The position numbers and the translations under genes were made by a program. 9,817 nucleotides of DNA from Candidatus Latescibacterota bacterium (GTDB lineage Bacteria > Latescibacterota > UBA2968 > UBA8231), in the NCBI GenBank assembly GCA_022826515.1, contig JAJDUT010000027.1, forward strand, positions 1 to 9,817, given 5' to 3'. Positions 1 to 5,459 of the stretch are shown piece by piece; position 1 is the first letter of the stretch, and each line of letters starts with the position of its first letter. A model generated the notes under the pieces. The model was not told the DNA's origin. It did not search any database and saw only the letters and a program-made list of their open reading frames with translations.

Positions 1-1
1 C

Positions 2-511
2 CTCGCCCGCGCCATCAGCGCCTCAGTAGATAGCGTGCGGCGCTGGATTGGGATTCTCGAATCCCTCTACTTTTGTTATGCGATTCGGCCTTGGCACGTC
101 AATGTAGCCCGCTCTCTGCGCAAAGAGCCTAAGTACTATTTGTGGGACTGGTCGCAGGCACCCGACGATGGTGCCCGCGCCGAGAATTTAGTGGCCAGCG
201 CCCTCCTCAAAGCCGTGCATCTGTGGAGCGATCGCGGCGAGGGGGATTTCGGTCTGTTCTTTTTGCGCGACAAGCAACAACGCGAAGTGGATTTTGTCGT
301 CGTCCGCGATGGACGGCCTTGGTTCTTAGTCGAAGTCAAGCGCTCTGGCAGTGCCTCCCTGTCCCCGGCCCTGCATTTATTTCAACGCCAGACGGGGGCA
401 CCACACGCTTTGCAAGTGGCCTTGGACTTGCCATACATTGAGCGCGACTGTTTTGCCCACCACCAACCCATTATCGTCCCGGCGCAGACCTTCCTCTCGC
501 AACTGGTCTGA
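2..511 (+). CDS. DUF4143-type AAA ATPase, C-terminal part (5' end outside window)
   Basis: The frame is open from the first bases of the window, so this is the last 169 residues of a longer protein; the GTG at 35 is an internal codon. The fragment begins with a helical segment (SVDSVRRWIGILESLYFCY, about residues 9-27) that matches the 'TVxRWLxxLExxYL' helix of DUF4143, the domain that follows an N-terminal AAA ATPase in this family. A restriction-nuclease-like core follows, with REVDFVVVRDG and then WFLVEVKRSGS, which gives the D...ExK pattern of the PD-(D/E)XK fold. Family members are usually about 380-420 residues, so roughly 60% is missing. They are ATPases of uncertain role, often strain-variable and sometimes suspected to be toxin-antitoxin-like or mobile-element-associated. 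The stop lies 66 bases before the next plus-strand gene. The family call is firm; the cellular role is unknown. Confidence 0.8.
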   Translation, partial: LARAISASVDSVRRWIGILESLYFCYAIRPWHVNVARSLRKEPKYYLWDWSQAPDDGARAENLVASALLKAVHLWSDRGEGDFGLFFLRDKQQREVDFVVVRDGRPWFLVEVKRSGSASLSPALHLFQRQTGAPHALQVALDLPYIERDCFAHHQPIIVPAQTFLSQLV

Positions 512-536
512 CGAGTTCTATGGCGAGATTTCCCCA

Positions 537-581
537 ATGATCCACCCTATTCACAACCTTATGCAAGGAGCCACGTTATGA
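537..581 (+). other. candidate 14-codon leader ORF before first propeller gene
   Basis: A short frame, MIHPIHNLMQGATL, ends in a TGA whose first two bases are the last two of the propeller gene's ATG (ATGA overlap, 578-581). A matching frame ending VQGGTL sits at the same place before the second propeller gene. No good Shine-Dalgarno precedes this ATG. The shared ending is forced in part by the conserved ribosome-binding leader, which encodes QG(A/G)TL in this frame, so it may be a by-product of the duplication and not a translated peptide. Confidence 0.2.
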
Positions 582-1546
582 ACTATCGGACTCTACTGAT
601 CGTCTGCTTGGCAACGTTGGGGTTGGCCGTCTCGGGCTGGGGGCAAGCCGACGGTAAAATCGCTTTTCTCTCCTATCGCGAGAACTACGAGAATCCCCGA
701 GATATATGGGTCCGAGATGTGTGGATTATGAATGCGGACGGGAGCGATCCTGTAAACCTAACTCAAGGACAGTATTGCGATAACCCGATTTGGTCGCCGG
801 ATGGCACGAAGATCGCCTATATGGCCACTGGTGACGATTATTCCGGTAGGTACATTTGGGTGGTAGATGACGACGGCGGCAAGCGAAAGCAGCTAACAGA
901 CGATATTGAGAAAGTAGGCCCTAACAGTGCAGATGACCTGTTTTGGTCTGAAGACGGAAATAGCATTTACTACCATGTGTGGGACCGCTCTGAGTTATTC
1001 GCCGTGGCACTGGACGGTAGTGGCGCCTCACTTGTGGAGTGGACAGAGGCGGCTTTGCTACTGCGCCGCTTCTGGGACCGCCGCAATTTTTCTCCAGACG
1101 GAACCAAACGAGCCTCCACCGTCTTGCTGCGTGGTGACGAATATGAACAAGCTCTCCTCGTTATGACCCGCGAAGACTGGAAGATGACTAGTAAAGACAA
1201 GGTCCCGGCCATTCTCGTGTCCGGCCAACCTGTCGATCTCTTTTTTCGGGATTACGGCGATTCTTGGATCCTTACTAGTTTTCCTCTTACTTGGGCACCC
1301 AACAGCACGAGGGTGGCCTTCACTTCATACACCATTCTCAGCAGCACTGACACTTCTTATTCCACCACCGGCGATGGGGAGATTTGGGCTGTGGACATAG
1401 ACGGTAGCAACTTGGTCAATCTGACCAACGGTTTGGGCGGAGATAATCCCGTTTGGCAACCAGTTTCCCCTTCGGCTGCTGCGACGAGCGTCGAGGTTCA
1501 GTCATGGGGACGGATCAAAGCGCTGCTTTCAACAGGTTCTCGTTAA
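578..1546 (+). CDS. exported TolB-like (PD40) beta-propeller protein, copy 1
   Basis: The 322-residue product starts with a Sec-type signal peptide: MNYR, then a hydrophobic core LLIVCLATLGLAV, with probable cleavage near GWGQA (residues 21-25). It should therefore act outside the cytoplasmic membrane. The rest carries PD40 / WD40-like TolB repeats, with paired motifs 'WxMNADGS..VNLT' (about residues 48-62) and 'PxWSPDGTKIAY' (about 70-81). Weaker copies follow: VVDDDGG..KQLT, FWSEDGNSIYY, FSPDGTKRAS, WAPNSTRVAF and AVDIDGSNLVNLT. Four to five blades can be counted. No catalytic motif is visible, so a binding or scaffold role is likely. It is too short and lacks the N-terminal domain for true TolB of the Tol-Pal system. 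The start is well supported by AAGGAG at 565-570, seven bases before ATG. The final 25 or so residues after WQPVS lie outside the propeller and are shared with copy 2. The imperfect tandem RDIWV/RDVW near residues 41-49 is absent from copy 2. Confidence 0.85.
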   Translation: MNYRTLLIVCLATLGLAVSGWGQADGKIAFLSYRENYENPRDIWVRDVWIMNADGSDPVNLTQGQYCDNPIWSPDGTKIAYMATGDDYSGRYIWVVDDDGGKRKQLTDDIEKVGPNSADDLFWSEDGNSIYYHVWDRSELFAVALDGSGASLVEWTEAALLLRRFWDRRNFSPDGTKRASTVLLRGDEYEQALLVMTREDWKMTSKDKVPAILVSGQPVDLFFRDYGDSWILTSFPLTWAPNSTRVAFTSYTILSSTDTSYSTTGDGEIWAVDIDGSNLVNLTNGLGGDNPVWQPVSPSAAATSVEVQSWGRIKALLSTGSR

Positions 1547-1582
1547 TGGCCGCGACGAGATCGGTAACGGGACCGCCGAGGT

Positions 1583-1705
1583 ATGAAGGTCGGATGGATA
1601 GATAGAAGCCAAGAAGGCGACGAAGCTACCGTAAGGAGGGAGTTTTTTAGTATTATTAAAAAGGAAAGACCGATGAATCCATATGTGCAAGGAGGCACGT
1701 TATGA
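1583..1705 (+). other. candidate small ORF (40 codons) in the gap between propeller genes
   Basis: The frame starts MKVGWIDRSQEGDE and ends MNPYVQGGTL, with its stop overlapping the next gene's start by ATGA. An internal ATG at 1673 has a plausible Shine-Dalgarno (AAGGA at 1661-1666, about seven bases upstream) and would give a 10-residue peptide matching the end of the leader before copy 1. The long form has no good ribosome site. No recognisable protein family. It could be coupling leader, chance frame, or relic of duplicated sequence. Confidence 0.2.
1641..1663 (+). promoter_or_regulatory. AT-rich candidate promoter before second propeller gene
   Basis: The only strongly AT-rich stretch in the 155-base gap is here, with TATTAT at 1651-1656 (five of six matches to a sigma-70 -10 box). 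No recognisable -35 element lies 16-18 bases upstream, and no terminator is visible between the two propeller genes, so the second gene could equally be read through from the first. Weak call. Confidence 0.2.
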
Positions 1706-2670
1706 CCTATCGATCCCTACTGATCGCTTGTTTGGCAACATTGGGGTTAGCTGTCGCTAGCTGGGGGCAAGCCGACGGTAAAATCGCATTTACTTCGTGG
1801 CGAGAGGGGGCCGGTGACGTGTGGATTATGAATGCGGATGGGAGCGCCCCTGTCAACTTAACCCAAGGTCGGCACGGGCGTTGCGTTAGCCCGTCTTGGT
1901 CTCCAGATGGCACGAAGATCGCCTATCTCGCCTTTAGTGCCGATCCCGCTTCCGGCCGGGTTGATTATTCCATTGGTGACGTCTGGATGATAGACGCCGA
2001 TGGCGGCAATCCGCAACAAATGGGATCTCTAACAAATCCCGGATACGGAAATGTGGAGGATTTTGTTTGGGCTGAAGACGGAAGTCTCATTTACTTCATA
2101 AAGCACCGCATAGGGAGCCCTGAAGTGTTCGTTGTGGCGCTGGACGGCAGTGGCTCCTCGCCTATGGATTGGCGGGAGGCGGCTTGGATAGTCAAAGGTT
2201 CCCGAGATAATCGCGGTCTTTCTCCAGACGGAACCAAACTAGCAGATGTCGTGTTGCAGGACGACGAGGGCGATGCCTACCTATACCTAGCTATCTTCGC
2301 TCCCGGTGAGGTCCCGCAGCCTTCTGAGCCGATAGAAGATCTCCTGAACCGGATAGATTTTCGGGTGATTCCTCTTCCTGAGCTACCCTATCAACAAGCA
2401 GAACTTGAACCCGGCCAGTTTAGATCGGCCACTCCTGAGCCTACTTGGTCGCCCGACAGCATGAAAATCGCTTTTTCTGCCGATAACGAGCAGGGGGACC
2501 AGGAGGTTTGGGTTGTTGATATAGACGGGAGCAACTTGGTCAATCTGACCGACGGTTTGGGCGGAGATTATCCCGCTTGGCAACCAGTTTCCCATTCGGC
2601 TACTGCGACGAGCGTCGAGGCCCAGTCGTGGGGACGGATCAAATCGCTGCTTTCAACAGATACTCGTTAA
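1702..2670 (+). CDS. exported TolB-like (PD40) beta-propeller protein, copy 2
   Basis: A tandem paralogue of the gene at 578-1546, with the same length of 322 residues. The signal peptide (MTYRSLLIACLATLGLAVA, cleavage near SWGQA) is almost identical, as are the first propeller motifs (DVWIMNADGS, VNLTQG, WSPDGTKIAY) and the last ones (VWVVDIDGSNLVNLTDGLGG, then WQPVS). Between about residues 75 and 275 the two differ strongly in sequence and loop length, including a Pro/Glu-rich stretch around 210-250 here (VPQPSEPIEDLL and following), yet PD40 spacing is kept (FVWAEDGSLIYF, LSPDGTKLAD, TWSPDSMKIAF). AAGGAGG at 1689-1695 lies six bases before ATG and settles the start. The product is probably exported, with a binding or scaffold role and no visible catalytic residues. 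It ends in the same tail as copy 1 (SVEAQSWGRIKSLLS). The next gene is convergent. Confidence 0.85.
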   Translation: MTYRSLLIACLATLGLAVASWGQADGKIAFTSWREGAGDVWIMNADGSAPVNLTQGRHGRCVSPSWSPDGTKIAYLAFSADPASGRVDYSIGDVWMIDADGGNPQQMGSLTNPGYGNVEDFVWAEDGSLIYFIKHRIGSPEVFVVALDGSGSSPMDWREAAWIVKGSRDNRGLSPDGTKLADVVLQDDEGDAYLYLAIFAPGEVPQPSEPIEDLLNRIDFRVIPLPELPYQQAELEPGQFRSATPEPTWSPDSMKIAFSADNEQGDQEVWVVDIDGSNLVNLTDGLGGDYPAWQPVSHSATATSVEAQSWGRIKSLLSTDTR

Positions 2671-2692
2671 TTGCGCCTCGCGCGTAGGGGTG
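2669..2692 (+). repeat. 24-base direct repeat, copy 1
   Basis: It begins on the last two bases of the propeller stop codon (AATTGCGCCTCGCGC...) and recurs exactly at 2730-2753, with start points 61 bases apart. This copy lacks the right arm of the palindrome that follows copy 2, so it looks like a half or truncated element. Confidence 0.75.
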
Positions 2693-2729
2693 CGTGAGAC
2701 GGCTGCAACCCACGGTCGCGCAAGCGGTG

Positions 2730-2753
2730 AATTGCGCCTCGCGCGTAGGGGTG
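2730..2753 (+). repeat. 24-base direct repeat, copy 2
   Basis: An exact second copy of the 24 bases at 2669-2692. Its right half forms the left arm of the palindrome at 2741-2776, so repeat and palindrome are probably parts of one element. Confidence 0.75.
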
Positions 2754-2776
2754 GCGTGCATGCCACCTCTACACGC
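2741..2776. terminator. 36-base near-perfect palindrome between convergent genes (possible bidirectional terminator or REP-like element)
   Basis: The arms 2741-2758 (GCGCGTAGGGGTGGCGTG) and 2759-2776 (CATGCCACCTCTACACGC) pair at 15 of 18 positions. In plus-strand RNA two of the three mismatches are G-U wobbles and one is C-A. It lies 70 bases after the stop of the second propeller gene and about 140 bases beyond the stop of the convergent aldolase gene, where a shared terminator would be expected. No long U tract follows on either strand, so a classical intrinsic terminator is not proven. The 'GTAGGGGTGGC...GCCACCCCTAC' character, with part of it repeated nearby, also fits a dispersed palindromic repeat. 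In the rest of the 2671-2918 gap I see no gene. Confidence 0.5.
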
Positions 2777-2918
2777 CTTTCCGTTCCAACCCCGCCTTAT
2801 CGTTCCACAAGCGCAAAATCCAAAAGTAATCTCTACCCGAATCGGTCAACACGGAAAGTCGTGGAAACAAAGATCGCTGGAAAGTTGGGGCTTGCAGGCG
2901 TGGATAGATGATGCGTAG

Positions 2919-4013
2919 TCAGCGGACTTTGCCGCGACCGGCGATCTCCCAAATCGCCTCCAGTCGATTGGTGCGCAGCGCGTAGAGTTGGTCGTGGAGG
3001 TTGACGGTGGTGCAACCGTGGCCGGGGATAAATTCGAGCAGGTCGCCGGGGCGGAGATCGGTGCAGGGGCCGGCTATGGTCTTGAGGCGGCCGTGTTCTT
3101 CGGAGAGGGCGTGGCACTCTAGGTCGGGGCGATCCTTGACGAGGGGGAAGCCGTGCTCGGGCGTCAGGCTTTTGAGGCCGGCGTCGGTGATGACCTGCTC
3201 GGGCGCGGGGCGGCTGGTAACGGTGGTCAGCACACTGAGGGCGTTTTTGAAGCCCAAGCTTAGCTTGGCGTACGCTGCGTCCATCAGCGCGTACGAGCCA
3301 GCTTGGACTTCTGTGATGCCGTCGAAGGAAGTGCTGATGTAGTAATCGCCCGTGCCCGAGGCGCTGCAAATTAGGCAGTCGAGGTCGGCGCGTTCCACGT
3401 CGTCGCGAGCATCGACGAGGCGCTGGAGGCAGGTGAGGGCACCGTCGTCGCGGGCGTCTTTGTCTTCGAGGTCGATGATGTGGCCTTCGTAGCCCATCAG
3501 GCCGCAGAAGCGCAGGTGTGGTGCTTGGGAGGCCGCGCGGGCGAGATCGACGACGGTGGCGGGCGCGACGCCGCAGCGGTTGTGGCCGATGTTGACTTCC
3601 ACGAGGACGCGGGGGCTGACCTTGTAGGCTTGGGCGGCTTCGTTGAGGTCGGCGAGATTTTGTGGGTCATCGACCGCGACCATAATGTCGCAACGAGCGG
3701 CCAACGCCATGAGGCGCTCGATCTTGCGGCGGCCTACTACTTCGTTGGCAATGAGAATGTCTTGGATGCCGGCGTCGGCCATGACCTCGGCCTCTCCGAC
3801 CTTGGCGCAGGTGATCCCCTGCGCGCCGGCTGTGAGCTGGAGGTGGGCGATGGCCGGGGTTTTGTGCGATTTGGTGTGCGGCCGGAGGTTTTTGCCCGCG
3901 GTGCGGAAGTGCTCGGCGAGTAGGTCAATGTTGTACTCGAGCGCGTCGAGATCGACCAAGAGGACGGGGGTGTCGATGGCGTCGCGGGTCATGCCGATGT
4001 GTTCGGTAGTCAT
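2919..4013 (-). CDS. D-threonine aldolase / D-serine dehydratase-like PLP enzyme
   Basis: This 364-residue protein is the usual size for the fold-type III PLP family that includes D-threonine aldolase, 3-hydroxy-D-aspartate aldolase and eukaryotic D-serine dehydratase. The N-terminal alanine-racemase-like barrel opens with DTPVLLVDLDALEYNI. The PLP lysine is most likely K48 in RPHTKSHKT (residues 44-52). VLVEVNIGHNRCG is a further barrel strand. The C-terminal domain carries FIPGHGCTTVNLHD, whose H332 and C334 match the His-x-Cys pair that binds the divalent metal in this family. Expected chemistry is cleavage of a D-beta-hydroxy amino acid to glycine plus an aldehyde, or dehydration of D-serine; the sequence alone does not choose. 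The ATG at 4013 overlaps the stop of a 28-codon upstream frame and has no Shine-Dalgarno of its own; an in-frame ATG at 3992 is an alternative. It is the last gene of the minus-strand run. One 60-base line here (3181-3240) is about 70% G+C, well above the PhyH gene. Confidence 0.85.
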   Translation of the reverse strand: MTTEHIGMTRDAIDTPVLLVDLDALEYNIDLLAEHFRTAGKNLRPHTKSHKTPAIAHLQLTAGAQGITCAKVGEAEVMADAGIQDILIANEVVGRRKIERLMALAARCDIMVAVDDPQNLADLNEAAQAYKVSPRVLVEVNIGHNRCGVAPATVVDLARAASQAPHLRFCGLMGYEGHIIDLEDKDARDDGALTCLQRLVDARDDVERADLDCLICSASGTGDYYISTSFDGITEVQAGSYALMDAAYAKLSLGFKNALSVLTTVTSRPAPEQVITDAGLKSLTPEHGFPLVKDRPDLECHALSEEHGRLKTIAGPCTDLRPGDLLEFIPGHGCTTVNLHDQLYALRTNRLEAIWEIAGRGKVR

Positions 4014-4096
4014 AGTCTGGGCTTTGTGGGTTGGGTGGACATTGCTTGCGAATTGTGCTGGATGATTAATGCAGCGGTACTGATTCCGTATCTCAC
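4010..4096 (-). pseudogene. remnant of a second Nudix gene (N-terminus only), now a 28-codon leader ORF
   Basis: Read on the minus strand from a GTG at 4096, the first 14 codons give MRYGISTAALIIQH. The intact Nudix protein at 5445 starts MKYGISAAALIVQH, so 11 of 14 residues are identical; over 42 bases 34 match. After that the similarity stops abruptly and the frame runs on as NSQAMSTQPTKPRL to a TGA. Both copies use GTG and have a purine-rich site upstream (GAGG here, overlapping the TGA of the PhyH gene; AGGAGG for the intact gene). No Nudix box is present, so the enzyme activity is gone. The stop overlaps the aldolase ATG as ATGA, so the fragment may now serve as a translated coupling leader for a gene that lacks its own ribosome site. 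The homology is visible directly; the leader role is inference. Confidence 0.7.
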
Positions 4097-4106
4097 CGAT
4101 TTCGCC

Positions 4107-4961
4107 TCATACGGATGGAGGTCGCCGCGGCGCGTTGGGCACAATAATTGCCCGTCTTTCCGGGGTCAAACGTTGTAACAGTGCTTCTGAAATTTGATAG
4201 TTGAAGCGCTCGCGCACATATTTTGGGGAATAGCGATAGACAATCGTTCGCCGATAACCGGGATTGGTGCGTTCTGCCGAGCCGTGTGTTATCGCATCGG
4301 TGAATAACAAAACGTCTCCCGCCTTTAGATACATTTCTTGCATGGCGATGGCTGTTCCGGCGGGTTTGCCGCTCACGTCGTCGTAAATCAAACCCCGACT
4401 ATCTACCGCTAGCCGAGGGTGAATTTCGGTGCACTTGTGGCTGCCCGGAATTAGGACGGGTGGGCCATCGCCCTCGCCGATGTCGTTGAGAGCCATCAAT
4501 ACGTTAATCTGCCCGACCATCCATTCTCCGGTGTTGTTCTGGCGAAATGTTAAATAGCTGAGTGGAACATGGCCGCCGCAGTGGATGTGGAGGTAACCAC
4601 CTGGACCGCGGACGTTGAGGAAGTTCTCGTGAATGGAGAGACCATTTACTGAGGAGTGAATGTACTTTTTGACCAAGTTGATCCAGGCGGGATGATCTAT
4701 CAATTTCTCGAAAACAGGGCCGCCTTCGATGATACTTTGGAAGTTGACGCCATTTTCTTCATTGTAGGTGTGCGTTTCTATGTGACCAATCCAGCGACCT
4801 TTTTTCTTTGGATCGCCATCGGTTGACCACGGCTCTTCTACATACGATGCGTGGTCATCGATCCACTGGTTCATCTCATGCAAATCTGCTGCTGAGATGG
4901 CATTTTTTAAGACCAGATAGCCTTGGAGGTCAAATAGGTAGTCTTGGACGTGGTTGTCCAT
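4107..4961 (-). CDS. PhyH-family (phytanoyl-CoA dioxygenase-like) Fe(II)/2-oxoglutarate oxygenase
   Basis: The 284-residue protein has the layout of the PhyH family: an N-terminal FDLQGYLVLKNAISAADL (residues 10-27), then the cupin core. The distal iron histidine is likely H226 in FTDAITHGSAERT, and the 2-oxoglutarate-binding arginine is R237 or R238 in GYRRTIVYRYSP. VLIPGSHK (169-176) is the conserved turn between strands. The first metal motif is unusual: LHIHCGGH (124-131) where classical members have HxD. H125 to H226 is 101 residues, close to the spacing in ectoine hydroxylase, but residue 127 is His instead of Asp; if H127 is the ligand, the motif is HxG. The substrate cannot be told; known relatives hydroxylate small molecules. 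The ATG at 4961 has a modest AAAGGTG upstream and lies 22 bases after the Nudix stop. Base composition is lower in G+C than the flanking genes (about 42% in the 4141-4200 line). Confidence 0.8.
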   Translation of the reverse strand: MDNHVQDYLFDLQGYLVLKNAISAADLHEMNQWIDDHASYVEEPWSTDGDPKKKGRWIGHIETHTYNEENGVNFQSIIEGGPVFEKLIDHPAWINLVKKYIHSSVNGLSIHENFLNVRGPGGYLHIHCGGHVPLSYLTFRQNNTGEWMVGQINVLMALNDIGEGDGPPVLIPGSHKCTEIHPRLAVDSRGLIYDDVSGKPAGTAIAMQEMYLKAGDVLLFTDAITHGSAERTNPGYRRTIVYRYSPKYVRERFNYQISEALLQRLTPERRAIIVPNAPRRPPSV

Positions 4962-4983
4962 TTCTTATTTCTACACCTTTCTT

Positions 4984-5445
4984 TCAACTGCGATTGAAAC
5001 TTATTTCTTCAAGGCCCAAATATCGCGTCTCTGGAAATTCGGCTTCAAGGTCATCCCAAAAACGATCTTGCAAAATGGTAGGACGCACGTCGAGCTTTTG
5101 CAAATCCGTTTTTGCCAAGAAACGCGCATTGACGAGAAATGCCTCTGCTGGTTCTTTGTTGGCAAGTGTGAGGGTTCCGGCGAACCTTTTGCAGCGAATA
5201 AAAAATTTGCAGAAGTGATAGTCTGGTTGGACATATTCGATGATATAGATGATGCGATCTAATTCGACGGATAATCCCGTTTCTTCCATCGCTTCGCGTC
5301 GCGCACAGTCGAAGATCGATTCGTTTCCCTGTAACTTTCCTCCCGGTGGTAACCAAAAATCATACAGTCCGCTTTTTCTGTGATTGACCAATAGCAGACG
5401 CTCATGCTGGACTATTAGAGCAGCGGCACTGATTCCGTACTTCAC
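4984..5445 (-). CDS. Nudix hydrolase
   Basis: The 153-residue protein contains a complete Nudix box at residues 36-58 (GKLQGNE, then RREAMEETGL): G36, E42, R50-E51, E54-E55 and G57 all fit Gx5Ex7REUxEExGU, with the glutamates that bind Mg2+. The preceding strand (LLLVNHRKSGLYDFWLPPGG) is the normal entry to the box. The enzyme hydrolyses a nucleoside diphosphate linked to another group; specificity cannot be read from the sequence. The start is a GTG at 5445 chosen because AGGAGG (5451-5456) lies five bases upstream and no ATG fits. That site directly abuts the TAA of the methyltransferase gene, so translation is probably coupled. The N-terminal 14 codons are duplicated in diverged form at 4096-4055. 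Housekeeping nucleotide clean-up, or supply of a substrate to the neighbouring PhyH enzyme, are both only guesses. Confidence 0.88.
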   Translation of the reverse strand: MKYGISAAALIVQHERLLLVNHRKSGLYDFWLPPGGKLQGNESIFDCARREAMEETGLSVELDRIIYIIEYVQPDYHFCKFFIRCKRFAGTLTLANKEPAEAFLVNARFLAKTDLQKLDVRPTILQDRFWDDLEAEFPETRYLGLEEISFNRS

Positions 5446-5450
5446 CAGAG

Positions 5451-5459
5451 CCTCCTTTA
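5451..5459 (-). promoter_or_regulatory. ribosome-binding site abutting the methyltransferase stop codon
   Basis: On the minus strand the bases read TAA-AGGAGG: the stop of the methyltransferase runs straight into a perfect Shine-Dalgarno. With five bases to the GTG at 5445 it decides the Nudix start and implies coupled translation. Confidence 0.75.

Noticed and set aside
2690..2918. Two 73-74-codon plus-strand frames in the convergent gap
   Set aside because: They run through the direct repeat and palindrome, have no ribosome site, and resemble no protein family.
2833..3369. 178-codon minus-strand frame overlapping the aldolase 3' end
   Set aside because: It is a +1/-1 shadow rich in Arg, Pro and His with no recognisable motif, out of frame with the aldolase.
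3480..4065. 147- and 140-codon plus-strand frames opposite the aldolase gene
   Set aside because: They are antisense shadows in G+C-rich coding sequence; the aldolase motifs on the minus strand explain the region.
4982..4999. TTTCAA ... TTGAAA inverted repeat at the Nudix 3' end
   Set aside because: A six-pair AT-rich stem lying partly within coding sequence is too weak to call a terminator or operator.
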